A stretch of 64,000 nt of DNA from Candidatus Marimicrobium litorale (GTDB lineage: Bacteria > Pseudomonadota > Gammaproteobacteria > Pseudomonadales > Halieaceae), in assembly GCF_026262645.1 (NCBI RefSeq), contig NZ_SHNO01000001.1, positions 1,178,001 to 1,242,000 on the forward strand, in the 5' to 3' direction. The first letter of the stretch is position 1. The number at the start of each line of letters is the position of its first letter. The translations under genes were made by a program, and so were the position numbers. The notes beneath the pieces are model-generated. The model made no database searches, was not told the DNA's origin, and saw nothing but the letters and a program-made list of their open reading frames with translations. Below are positions 45,939 to 54,550 of the stretch, one piece after another.

Positions 45939-46571
45939 ATGGAAAAAGTCAGCAAAATAGTTGTCGGTCTGATTCTGGTCGGAATCATCGCGTTGGCTTG
46001 GCATCGAGAATTTTTTTCGGAATTACCTTATAACTGGTTTGCGCAGAATTTCTTTGTTTCCGAGGATACGGACAGCTTCGACCCAGGTCCCGCCATAGGC
46101 TCTCATTTTCCAGGCCTCCAGGCAGAATACGAGGGAGAGAGACTAACCCTGTTGACGAAGTTCGCTGGCGCTGCAGGCACCGTGCTCGTCGTTCTTCGCT
46201 CTCTGGCCGAGAGCCCGTTATGTCAACAGCAGTTGCTTCAGTTGGAAGCGCTTTATCCGGAATTCAGTGCAGCGGGCATTGGCCTCGTCGTCATCAGTCC
46301 CGACGAACAGTCTGTGCAGGATACATTTGCTGCGGAGTACGGTATTACCCTCCCCTTACTATCTGACACCTCCGCACTCTCGACCATAACCCTCGGCGTT
46401 CAGGATCACGCCTATACCAGAACTGACAGCAAGTATGGCACACCCTACCCAGGCTCGCTCGTCATTTCAAAGGATCAAAAAATTGTCGGTAAACTGTTCC
46501 TTGAAAAAGAAAATACCCGGATCAGTGCCACGGCAACGCTCTCCTTCGCGCGACAACTGCTTCAGCATTGA
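45939..46571 (+). CDS. Membrane-anchored redoxin-like protein (AhpC/TSA fold) with a single Cys
   Basis: 210 residues from ATG 45939; a GTG at 45906 would add 11. A membrane helix (IVVGLILVGIIALAWH) near the N-terminus places the rest in the periplasm. The AhpC/TSA fold is recognisable (GSHFPGLQAEYEGERLTLL, AAGIGLVVISPDEQSVQDTFAAEY, YPGSLVISKDQKIVG). Relatives have two close Cys (W-C-P-Y-C type); here the same place reads ESPLC, so only Cys95 remains. Peroxidase or thiol-transfer activity is therefore uncertain. It precedes a TetR gene by 92 bases. Confidence 0.72.
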   Translation: MEKVSKIVVGLILVGIIALAWHREFFSELPYNWFAQNFFVSEDTDSFDPGPAIGSHFPGLQAEYEGERLTLLTKFAGAAGTVLVVLRSLAESPLCQQQLLQLEALYPEFSAAGIGLVVISPDEQSVQDTFAAEYGITLPLLSDTSALSTITLGVQDHAYTRTDSKYGTPYPGSLVISKDQKIVGKLFLEKENTRISATATLSFARQLLQH

Positions 46572-46663
46572 TACGCAGCGAACCGCAGTGAGACTGCTTG
46601 CACATTTAAGACGACTGTATTATTTTCAGGTTCTCCGAGGCCACCGGCATACGGTACGTCACC

Positions 46664-47329
46664 ATGGATCAAAGCGCCGCTAACAAACACTCGGGTCGCT
46701 CTGCACAAACGCGACAACGGTTTATTGAAGCGGCCGAGAAACTATTCGCAGAGCGCAGTATCGATTCCGTATCACTGAATGAAATCACAGTGGCAGCCGG
46801 GCAGAAAAATCGAAATGCCTTGCAGTACCATTTCGGCAATCGCGATGGGCTGCTGCAGGCGATCATCGACACGCATTCACAGCGTGTCCGCGAGTTACGT
46901 CAACCCTTTCTGGCTGCCGAGGTAGCAAGCAGACAGAGCGGCCGTCACAGGAAAGCCGCGAAGGCACTGGTGCGGCCACTCACCGATTACATTGAGGAAA
47001 ATCCCTCCGGCGTCTACTACATCAAAATTCTCTCCCAGCTGGCCATATTGAACAGCCCGGTGCTCAACCCAGCCACCACAACTGCCATCAGTTTTGACAA
47101 CGACGAAGCACTGGAGCGGCTATTTCGACATGCACTATCACATTTACGTGCGACGGAAATACGCCGCCGCATGTTTCTGACCATTAGCATGACGTTTCAC
47201 GGTATTGCGGATATCTGCAGGGCCAGTGAAGCAGACGATAGCAGTACCACTTTGCGCACACGCAGGCGAATGTTTGACCAGATTACGCTGGCGGTCGAAT
47301 CCCTGCTGGAGGCGGAGCCTCTGGAGTAG
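46664..47329 (+). CDS. TetR-family transcriptional regulator
   Basis: 221 residues. The HTH region is clear: TRQRFIEAAEKLFAERSIDSVSLNEI, then GQKNRNALQYHFGNRDGLLQAI. The ligand domain is all-helical as expected. Its 3' end overlaps that of the convergent DUF3604 gene by 47 bases. It may control that operon or the redoxin gene; no operator palindrome was recognised near 46600. Confidence 0.9.
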   Translation: MDQSAANKHSGRSAQTRQRFIEAAEKLFAERSIDSVSLNEITVAAGQKNRNALQYHFGNRDGLLQAIIDTHSQRVRELRQPFLAAEVASRQSGRHRKAAKALVRPLTDYIEENPSGVYYIKILSQLAILNSPVLNPATTTAISFDNDEALERLFRHALSHLRATEIRRRMFLTISMTFHGIADICRASEADDSSTTLRTRRRMFDQITLAVESLLEAEPLE

Positions 47330-49247
47330 CCGCTGGGCTATACCAAATAGGCGAGGTCCAGGCACGCTCCTGTATAACCTTGCGATGCCCGTCGGCACAG
47401 CAAGGCTCCAGCCCTTCTCCCACTGTTTCGGGGCGACTGCAATCCACACCCATCGCGACGCAAATACGCTGACTCCAACGGCAACTGGGGTTTTCGAGGA
47501 CTCTGGAATAGTAATAGGCGCCCTGCTCAGCATCGAATGTCTCGTCGGTCCAAACGGCGCACAGTGTGTGCTCCCCGGAGCCGCTTAACGCGCAAGACGC
47601 CTCGTCGACCCGCGCACCGTTTGTGGCATCGCCGGCGACATCGAAAACCGCTTCCCTCAACTCTCCAGCAGAGGTTCTCCAGCCTTTTACAATCTGGATA
47701 CGCTGCAGAGGCACACCGGGCTGGCTTGCGGTACCGGGGTCCCGCTGTGCTACTACCATAAATCGCGGCGCAGCGGCCGCGGCAGAAGGTAGGCGACCTC
47801 CCATCGGCGTGCCTGATTCATAAGCTTGGGCGATGCGATCCTGACGCTCACACAGATCCTGCGGATAATCCCACCCCGCGAAAAATCGACTGATAATTCT
47901 TGGGCCGCTGGTAGCGTAGCTTTCACGACGCCTGAGAGACTCAAACAGAGAGTCGCGACTGTTCTCCTCGGCCCAGAGCACGGCGAGACCGCCCGGGTTG
48001 TTCATCAGAAGGTCCGGCAATCCCGGCGGCAACCGATCGACAGCCGGAACACCCTTGCCACCGTGGCCGGCAAATCCTGACTCATCCACCTGACCGGCGG
48101 CACCGAGATGTGTATCGGTACTGGCTATGAAACCAAACTGGTAGGGGTTTACGCGCATTTCGGCTTCAATAGCCAGTCCCTGCAGCAAGACCTCTCTGGC
48201 AAAGCCTGTATCAGGTCGCGGCGAGCGGTCGAAGCCAGCCAGATTATCAATGGGTTGTTGTTCGAAAGCGCAAAGTTCATCCTCGGTGATTCCTCGAGCA
48301 TAGAAACACTCGGAGGATCCGCCTTTCTGCATAACTTCCAGCAGCGGCTCGTAGCGGGCTCTGAGCGCTGCGTATTCGGGCGTCATCGGAGAACCGTCGT
48401 CGCCCTTGCCTGTAAACATCTGTCCGGCGCTTAAATTGGAATTGTGGGGAATCGCCAGAGCGTCGCAAGCACCAGATGCACCAACACATTCACGTTCGAG
48501 ACCACGCCAAAGCCGCTCGGCAGAGGGCTCTTCGATAAATGACAGTGGCAGTTCGGGGACATCGGCGTTACGAAACAGGATATTTCGATGCAGGTTTCCA
48601 CCCGTCAGCGGATCCATACCCGACCATTCATAGCCGACAAAGCTGGTGAAGGAACAATCATCACTTCGGTCATAGGCCGCCTCCGCAGCTTGCTTCGTAT
48701 CGTGCCAGGGAAAGACCGATGCCTGCTTGCACAACGTGTCATTTTCACCGCACATACTCATATGGGAAGCCATCATTGAGGACATAAAGTTGAACAGATA
48801 ATAGGCTCCGATAGACCAGCCTCGATACAGGCCACACTGCCAGGAATCGTGACCCTCAAAACCTGGTGTGTTGCACATGTGGACCTCGCCAAACAATTCG
48901 GCATGATCCGAAACCATCGCAAAGTCCAGTGGACGATTGAGCCGTATCGAGCGCATGGGCAATCCGGATTCATCCCAGGGCTGTATACCGAGAGATTGAC
49001 CCTGTGCGAAACCATACGCCTGCGCCGGTGTGGTCAGTGTGCCCTGGGTGCTGGCATCGAGGGAATAACGGGTATGCACATGAAGGTCACCAAAAAAAGG
49101 CTGCCTGTACTCGTCATGAAATCGACAGGGGTGCCGCTCTTCCGAGTACGCCTGACCGGCACCCGCAGTGAATGGCAGCGTGAACAAGTACACGCACAAC
49201 AGTCTGCTTAACAGGCCGGCGGTAATAACGTGTCTCGGCTGGGTCAC
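47283..49247 (-). CDS. DUF3604 domain protein, secreted
   Basis: 654 residues. GTG start at 49247 overlaps the SDR stop (GTGA). A signal peptide (LLSRLLCVYLFTLPFTAGAG) leads to the mature domain starting FFGDLHVHTRYSLDA, the PHP-like metal-binding motif of DUF3604. Further conserved points are MVSDHAELFGEVH, FVGYEWSG and GFIASTDTHLG. The fold resembles PHP phosphoesterases, but activity of the family is unknown. A GGGAGG sequence abuts the GTG, an unusually short spacing, so the start may lie slightly downstream. It is the third gene of the ADH/SDR/DUF3604 operon. Confidence 0.88.
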   Translation of the reverse strand: MTQPRHVITAGLLSRLLCVYLFTLPFTAGAGQAYSEERHPCRFHDEYRQPFFGDLHVHTRYSLDASTQGTLTTPAQAYGFAQGQSLGIQPWDESGLPMRSIRLNRPLDFAMVSDHAELFGEVHMCNTPGFEGHDSWQCGLYRGWSIGAYYLFNFMSSMMASHMSMCGENDTLCKQASVFPWHDTKQAAEAAYDRSDDCSFTSFVGYEWSGMDPLTGGNLHRNILFRNADVPELPLSFIEEPSAERLWRGLERECVGASGACDALAIPHNSNLSAGQMFTGKGDDGSPMTPEYAALRARYEPLLEVMQKGGSSECFYARGITEDELCAFEQQPIDNLAGFDRSPRPDTGFAREVLLQGLAIEAEMRVNPYQFGFIASTDTHLGAAGQVDESGFAGHGGKGVPAVDRLPPGLPDLLMNNPGGLAVLWAEENSRDSLFESLRRRESYATSGPRIISRFFAGWDYPQDLCERQDRIAQAYESGTPMGGRLPSAAAAAPRFMVVAQRDPGTASQPGVPLQRIQIVKGWRTSAGELREAVFDVAGDATNGARVDEASCALSGSGEHTLCAVWTDETFDAEQGAYYYSRVLENPSCRWSQRICVAMGVDCSRPETVGEGLEPCCADGHRKVIQERAWTSPIWYSPAATPEAPPPAGIRPPA

Positions 49248-50068
49248 ACCTCCCTGCCAGAGGTAGATCCATAACGTTTAGCATGCTCGTCGATGGATGC
49301 AACAATGTTGTCGTGACGCATCGCTATGATGTCTCGATAGTCATCATGGGTGATTACGTAAAAACCACCTTCGCGAACGGCATCGACCACCTGCTCACCT
49401 ACCACACGGGGCGAAATACCGCTTGCAACGTCTGGCGCAGGTTGCTGATGGTCAATTCCGGGGTCGTAAGCGTCTGGGCGCACTGCAAAAGACTGGGTGA
49501 TGAGGTTGGTATTGACTAGTCCCGGGCACAGCACTGATACGCCCACCCCCTTGTCCGCAGTCTCCATCAGTAGCGCCTCAGAAAGGCCGACAATCGCGAA
49601 CTTGGTGGTGGTGTAGAGTCCCTCTGGCGGGCCAGATATCAAGCCGCCCATCGAGGCCGTATTGACGATGTGCCCCTCCCCTTGTTCTAGCATTAACGGA
49701 AGAAATGCTTTCACACCATGAATAACGCCATAGAGATTAACATCGATCAGGTATTGCCAATCCTTTATATCAGCGTCCGCCATTAACGCACCAATCCAGA
49801 CTCCCGCGTTGTTGCACAGCAGGTGAACGCCGCCGAAATGTTGCAGGGCGCGATCGCGCAGCGCTTCCACAGACGCGAGACGAGATACATCCACTCCGCA
49901 GGCCAGTGCGTCGCCACCCAAATCTGCAGCCACCGTGTTTGCCTTACTTTCATCGATGTCTGCCACAACAACCTTCATACCGGCAGCGGCGACCGCTCTC
50001 GCGATACCCTCACCAATCCCCGACCCTGCGCCCGTCACTACGGCGACCTTGCCCTCTAAATCCTGCAT
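49244..50068 (-). CDS. Short-chain dehydrogenase/reductase (SDR)
   Basis: 274 residues. TGAGSGIGEGIA and VVADIDE show NAD binding. CNNAGVWIG and the catalytic NTASMGGLISGPPEGLYTTTKFA follow. Its C-terminal third has a segment (FAVRPDAYDPGIDHQQPA) seen in a branch of SDRs common in actinobacteria and marine proteobacteria. It lies 39 bases after the alcohol dehydrogenase and overlaps the DUF3604 start, so the three are one unit. Confidence 0.9.
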   Translation of the reverse strand: MQDLEGKVAVVTGAGSGIGEGIARAVAAAGMKVVVADIDESKANTVAADLGGDALACGVDVSRLASVEALRDRALQHFGGVHLLCNNAGVWIGALMADADIKDWQYLIDVNLYGVIHGVKAFLPLMLEQGEGHIVNTASMGGLISGPPEGLYTTTKFAIVGLSEALLMETADKGVGVSVLCPGLVNTNLITQSFAVRPDAYDPGIDHQQPAPDVASGISPRVVGEQVVDAVREGGFYVITHDDYRDIIAMRHDNIVASIDEHAKRYGSTSGREV

Positions 50069-50107
50069 AATTTTATCTCCAAAATTGATCCTGCCCCGGT
50101 AAGTTAC

Positions 50108-51127
50108 TCAGGCCTGACAATCAATCATAACCTTGATTGCCTGCTCGGAATCGCGAGCCATCTCGAAGGCCTGCGTCACCTGTGACAAGGGGAAATGGTG
50201 GGTTACCAATACTGTGGGATCAAAACGACCGGACTGCAACATCTCGATTACTTGTGGGAATTCCACGTCATACCCCATGGCCGAGATAATAGAAATTTCT
50301 TTCGCCAACAGCATGATGAGATCCAGCGTCGCCTTTTCCTTGTGCACACCAGTGAGGCAGACACGGCTGCCGGGGCCACTTATATCCACAATGCGTTCAA
50401 ACACACTGCGCGCGCCCGTTGCCTCGAAATACACGCTGCTGGCGGGCATGGGCATACCGAAAAAACTGGAACTACCGTGACATTCAATCAACTTCGGTAA
50501 CAGATCGGGATCGTTGGCCGAAAGCGCCACCGCACCGAGCGAGCGCGCCGCCGTCAGGCGCGCCTCTGACAGGTCGACAACAATAATATTTTCCAGACCA
50601 CGGTACTGCAGCACCAATAGTATAGAGAGGCCAATGGGGCCGGCACCAAAGATCACGGCCTTGTCCTGCGCCTGCGCAGTCACCCTGTTGGCCCCGTGCT
50701 GGGCCACTGAGAGAGGCTCCACGAGGGCGCCGTAAGCATCCGGCAAGGTATCGGGCAGGGGCAGCAGACTGTCCGGAGATTGTGCTACGCCACGCACCAG
50801 GAGATAGGGTGAGAATCCACCCTCACTGCCACCGTTGCCGATATTGTTGTCGTGAATAAGAGGCTGCACAACCACCCTTTGGCCCGGAATAACGCTGGAA
50901 ACATTCGCCCCTGCTTCACTGACAAGACCCCACAGTTCGTGACCAATCGGAGTAGGTTCATCGCCACGCAATCCCCCCATGGACAGGAAACCGAGGTCAG
51001 AGCCACATATACCGCACTGCCTCACCTGGACCACCACGTCATCATCACCACAGACCGGGGCTGGCAGCGTGTCCAATCGCAAGTCATTCACCCCGTGAAT
51101 TTGCAGTTGGGGGATAGTTGATGTCAT
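50108..51127 (-). CDS. Zinc-type medium-chain alcohol dehydrogenase
   Basis: 339 residues. The catalytic zinc ligands are in CGICGSD (Cys41) and GHE (His63, Glu64). The Rossmann motif is VIFGAGPIGLSILLV with acidic VVDLSEAR, so NAD. The loop that normally carries four Cys for structural zinc (residues 82-105) has none; it reads HDNNIGNGGSEGG. Such lobe loss occurs in some bacterial family members. It is the first gene of a three-gene operon, divergent from the KstD-like gene. Substrate likely a secondary alcohol; unknown. Confidence 0.9.
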   Translation of the reverse strand: MTSTIPQLQIHGVNDLRLDTLPAPVCGDDDVVVQVRQCGICGSDLGFLSMGGLRGDEPTPIGHELWGLVSEAGANVSSVIPGQRVVVQPLIHDNNIGNGGSEGGFSPYLLVRGVAQSPDSLLPLPDTLPDAYGALVEPLSVAQHGANRVTAQAQDKAVIFGAGPIGLSILLVLQYRGLENIIVVDLSEARLTAARSLGAVALSANDPDLLPKLIECHGSSSFFGMPMPASSVYFEATGARSVFERIVDISGPGSRVCLTGVHKEKATLDLIMLLAKEISIISAMGYDVEFPQVIEMLQSGRFDPTVLVTHHFPLSQVTQAFEMARDSEQAIKVMIDCQA

Positions 51128-51273
51128 CGGTTCTCACTCCGTAAGCGCTCAATCACGACCATAGGACCGCCCTCGGCCTGGGTCAACCGTGATGGCCGGT
51201 ATATTGAACCGCTGGAAATCAATTCGTTGCGAGACTGGTTGAGTGTCATGAGCTTTGCGACACTGAGGCACCA

Positions 51274-52986
51274 ATGAGGAGTGCACAGGGCATGACCAAA
51301 AAGAATCCGGATAAGGTTGTAGACTGGCTGGTAGCCGGCGCCGGAGCCGCGGGTATGACCGGTGCGATTGCTGCTCATCAACTGGGCGGCTCTGTTCTGG
51401 TCGTGGAGAAAGAATCCCTCTACGGCGGAACCACTGCCAAGTCGGGTGGCGTCGCCTGGATACCCGCTAATCATCGTCAGGCCGACGTAGACGTGCAGGA
51501 CAGTGCCGAAGAGGGCTATGCCTACCTAAAGTCTTTGATCGGCGACAGTGTCAGCCCCTCGCGTCTTCGCGCCTATGCGGAGAGGGCGAGCGAAATGCTG
51601 CAATTCATGATGCAGCACAGTCATGTGCATTACTCCGCCTTACCCCACTATATGGACTACTACGAAGCCAAGCCCGGTTATAAATCAGGTGGACGCTCCA
51701 TGGACAATGCCCCGTTCCAGCTGCGTCGTCTTGGAGCAGAGGCCGACACGATCAGGTTGGGGCACTACGATGGCTTGCTGCTGCCCTTTAATGTCACCGT
51801 CGAGGAGGGTCAGCGTCTGCAGGTCATGGATGCGGGCGCGTATTTGCTGGGCCTGCGCTTATTGCTGCGCTATATCACCGACATCCCGGGCCGCCTCAGG
51901 CGCCAGCGGGACAACCGTCTCACTCTCGGTCCGGCACTGATCGCCAGCCTGAGGCTCTCGTTGAAGGACCGCGCTATCCCGCTGTGGCTGGATACACCGA
52001 TTGACGAACTGGTGTTGGATGGCGAGAACGTCTGCGGTGCAATCGTCAAGCGCGAGGGAAGGCCACTGTATGTGAAGGCACGACACGGTGTTTTACTCGG
52101 CACCGGCGGCTTTTCCCACAACGCTGCGATGCGGCAGCGGTTTCAGCAGGCACCCATCGGCAGCGAGTGGACTGCAGCAGCGCCTGGCGCAACCGGCGAT
52201 GCAGTGCGCCTGGGCGAAAGCATCGGTGCTGACCTTGGTTTCATGGGCTCGGCTTGGTGGTCTCCCAGTTACAGGATTCCCGATGGTCGCGTGCTGGCAT
52301 TAATCTCGGGCAAGTCCAACCCCGGCTCGCTGATTGTCAATCAGCAAGGCAAACGTTTCGCCAATGAAGCCCAGCCCTACGAAGATTTCGTCAAAGCCCA
52401 ATACGCCAGCGAGCAGCGAGGCGAAGGCGCCGTGCCCTGTTATCTTGTTTTCGATGCCACATATAGAAGCAAGTACGCAGTAGGACATATCAAACCGGGG
52501 AAAGTGGAGCATGACGCACGGCTCTCGGCGGATAATTTCGAATCTGGTTTACTGACCCGCGCCGACAGTATAACCGAGCTGGCGGGGAAGCTGGGGGTCA
52601 ACGCTGCCAACCTCGACGCGACCGTCACGCACTTCAATTATCACGCGCGTGCTGGCGAAGATCCCGAGTTCGAACGGGGTGCCACCCTCCATGACCGCTA
52701 CTACGCAGACCCCTCTGTAACGCCCAATCCCTCTTTGGCACCACTGGATAAACCACCTTTCTATGCTTTGCGCTGCGAACCGGGCGACCTGGACACCAAA
52801 GGTGGCCTGCTATGTGATGAATATGCGCGCGTCCTGCGTAAAGATGGCTCGGTGATCACAGGACTCTACGCCGCAGGTAACGCCAGCGCTGCGGCGATGG
52901 GAGACACTTATCCTGGTGCTGGCGCTACCATTGGCTCGGCCATGACATTTGCGTATATCGCCGCACAGCATGCATTCAGTGACTAA
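51274..52986 (+). CDS. FAD-dependent 3-ketosteroid Delta1-dehydrogenase (KstD)-like
   Basis: 570 residues; the ATG at 51292 is an alternative start, 10 bases after GAGGAG. The dinucleotide motif AGAGAAGMTGAIAA is near residue 21, followed by SLYGGTTAKSGGVAWIP, the substrate-binding start of the KstD/flavocytochrome c group. The C-terminus has TYPGAGATIGSAMTFAYIAA, which matches the KstD active-site Tyr-x3-Gly region. KstD places a 1,2 double bond in ring A of 3-ketosteroids. With the KshA-like oxygenase 21 bases downstream it would form the ring-B opening pair. Related flavoproteins act on other ketones, so activity is inferred. Confidence 0.88.
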   Translation: MRSAQGMTKKNPDKVVDWLVAGAGAAGMTGAIAAHQLGGSVLVVEKESLYGGTTAKSGGVAWIPANHRQADVDVQDSAEEGYAYLKSLIGDSVSPSRLRAYAERASEMLQFMMQHSHVHYSALPHYMDYYEAKPGYKSGGRSMDNAPFQLRRLGAEADTIRLGHYDGLLLPFNVTVEEGQRLQVMDAGAYLLGLRLLLRYITDIPGRLRRQRDNRLTLGPALIASLRLSLKDRAIPLWLDTPIDELVLDGENVCGAIVKREGRPLYVKARHGVLLGTGGFSHNAAMRQRFQQAPIGSEWTAAAPGATGDAVRLGESIGADLGFMGSAWWSPSYRIPDGRVLALISGKSNPGSLIVNQQGKRFANEAQPYEDFVKAQYASEQRGEGAVPCYLVFDATYRSKYAVGHIKPGKVEHDARLSADNFESGLLTRADSITELAGKLGVNAANLDATVTHFNYHARAGEDPEFERGATLHDRYYADPSVTPNPSLAPLDKPPFYALRCEPGDLDTKGGLLCDEYARVLRKDGSVITGLYAAGNASAAAMGDTYPGAGATIGSAMTFAYIAAQHAFSD

Positions 52987-53007
52987 TCCGCTAGAGGAAA
53001 ACCACTC

Positions 53008-54042
53008 TTGAATCGCTTCAAATACGCTTATCTCGATCCAGATAACTATGCCCGCGGCTGGCACATAGTCCTGTTTTCCCAGGAATTGGGTGTGGGCGAA
53101 GTGAAGAAATTGCATTATTTCGACAGGGACCTCGTGGCGTATCGTGGCGAATCGGGCAAGGTAGCGATTCTCGACGCCCATTGCCCTCACCTTGGCGCCA
53201 ATCTGGGCAGCGGTGAAGGACGGGTAACAGGCGATAACATCGCCTGTCCATTCCACGGTTGGACTTTTGATCCACAGGGCCACTGCGTCGACATTCCCTA
53301 TGCTGACAAGTTACCCGAAAAAGCGGTCACTGCCCTCAGGGGCTGGGCCGTGCTGGAAAAGTGCGGATTCATTGCCATATGGTTTGGAGAACCAGACGAG
53401 GCGCCGGAAAACTACCTTCCCGATATCAAGGAGTGGGGCGAAAACGGCTGGGGCGATTGGGTCTTCTACCGCTCGCGCATTCAGGCCAAGCCTTGCGATA
53501 TTATTGAGAATATTGTCGACATAGCGCATTTTCCGCACGTACATGGCGGGGTGGTGCGCTCCTGGGAGAACAGATTCACGGAGCGGAGCGTTACCCAGCT
53601 TTCGACAGTAGATCGCAACCCTGATGCGAAAATGATAATACCACCCGGGGCAGCGGTTGATCTGGCGGAAGCCAGTGAGGAGACGGGTGCCGACGTCGAC
53701 GCATGGGGAGACGCGACTTATCACGGTCCCTCTATCATGTACTACTACACCGAGGCACGCAGCCCGGATATCAACTTCAAAAGCTGGTGGGTGAATTGCC
53801 ATACCGCAGTAAATGATAACGAGGTCGACCTTTGCTCTGCGGTTATCGTTAGCAGCCTGGACGGTACGCCCTTGCCTGCGGATTTCGCAAGAGACTACCC
53901 GCACATGGCGCACATCGCCTTTGGGCAGGACGTCGAGATATGGAAGGATAAAGTCTACCGCGATGAGCCCATTCTCTGCGATGGAGACGGTCCGATCAAC
54001 AAACTAAGGAAGTGGTACGAGCAGTTCTATTTGCCAAGATGA
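53008..54042 (+). CDS. Rieske oxygenase, 3-ketosteroid 9-alpha-hydroxylase (KshA)-like
   Basis: 344 residues from TTG 53008, with AGAGGAAA upstream; no ATG fits. Rieske ligands are Cys59/His61 (CPHLGANLG) and Cys80/His83 (CPFHGWTFD). The mononuclear iron site is Asn168-x2-Asp171-x2-His174-x4-His179 (NIVDIAHFPHVHG), with a later Asp. ARGWHIVLF and the short length match KshA, the oxygenase component that hydroxylates C9. It is the second gene after the KstD-like flavoprotein. The reductase KshB is not in the window. Substrate assignment by resemblance and context. Confidence 0.88.
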   Translation: MNRFKYAYLDPDNYARGWHIVLFSQELGVGEVKKLHYFDRDLVAYRGESGKVAILDAHCPHLGANLGSGEGRVTGDNIACPFHGWTFDPQGHCVDIPYADKLPEKAVTALRGWAVLEKCGFIAIWFGEPDEAPENYLPDIKEWGENGWGDWVFYRSRIQAKPCDIIENIVDIAHFPHVHGGVVRSWENRFTERSVTQLSTVDRNPDAKMIIPPGAAVDLAEASEETGADVDAWGDATYHGPSIMYYYTEARSPDINFKSWWVNCHTAVNDNEVDLCSAVIVSSLDGTPLPADFARDYPHMAHIAFGQDVEIWKDKVYRDEPILCDGDGPINKLRKWYEQFYLPR

Positions 54043-54138
54043 GCCTTGCTCACGCTCCGCCCGCCTGAGCAGGGACCGTGAGACACCATGCCTCAACATC
54101 AAAATCGACCCAACAGGGCAAAATCCCCGGGTTAACTG

Positions 54139-54158
54139 GCGAGCGCCGGAACGCTCGC
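54139..54158. repeat. Inverted repeat between KshA-like gene and the small reverse gene
   Basis: GCGAGCG (54139-54145), CCGGAA, CGCTCGC (54152-54158). It lies past the stop of the reverse-strand small gene at 54227 and could help end either transcript. A second, longer stem (CCTTGCTCA with TGAGCAGGG) starts just after the KshA-like stop. Neither is followed by a T tract. Confidence 0.35.
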
Positions 54159-54226
54159 TCGGGGCGGCCTTCCCATGCTCGCGCGTGAGAACTCTTGGGA
54201 CAACAGGGTGTTTTGCGCTCCCAGAT

Positions 54227-54433
54227 TCAGGAAGCAGCGCTCTTGGCGTTGTTACCGAGCTTTATGTTCTTTTTCGCGGCAAGACTAGGCTGTCCGCTAA
54301 TGCCAGGCTGAATGACATCAATCTTGTTGCCCGATTTCAGGAAAGCCCGAGTTTGCGCCTCTATGGACTCAGAGGTTTCCACGGCCGCCGGCTGTTTTTT
54401 CTTGGCGGGTGCCCTGGTGGGTTTGCGTGCCAT
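54227..54433 (-). CDS. Small basic conserved protein
   Basis: 68 residues: a Lys/Ala/Pro-rich start (MARKPTRAPAKKKQPA), then IEAQTRAFLKSGNKIDVIQPGISGQ. The second part resembles a motif (F-L-x-x-G-x-x-I-x-x-I-x-x-G-x-S-G-Q) that I recall from small conserved gammaproteobacterial proteins, and the ATG follows an AT-rich leader. No membrane helix. The basic N-terminus may bind nucleic acid. Function unknown. Confidence 0.65.
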   Translation of the reverse strand: MARKPTRAPAKKKQPAAVETSESIEAQTRAFLKSGNKIDVIQPGISGQPSLAAKKNIKLGNNAKSAAS

Positions 54434-54550
54434 TTTTAATACTCTGTTAACATACAGCCCGCCATGATAGCACGAAATTGCTCATATAGGTTGATTTCGT
54501 GGGAGGAAGGCGCGACGGCGCCTCCCGATAAGTCCGCGGCGCAGCACTAT

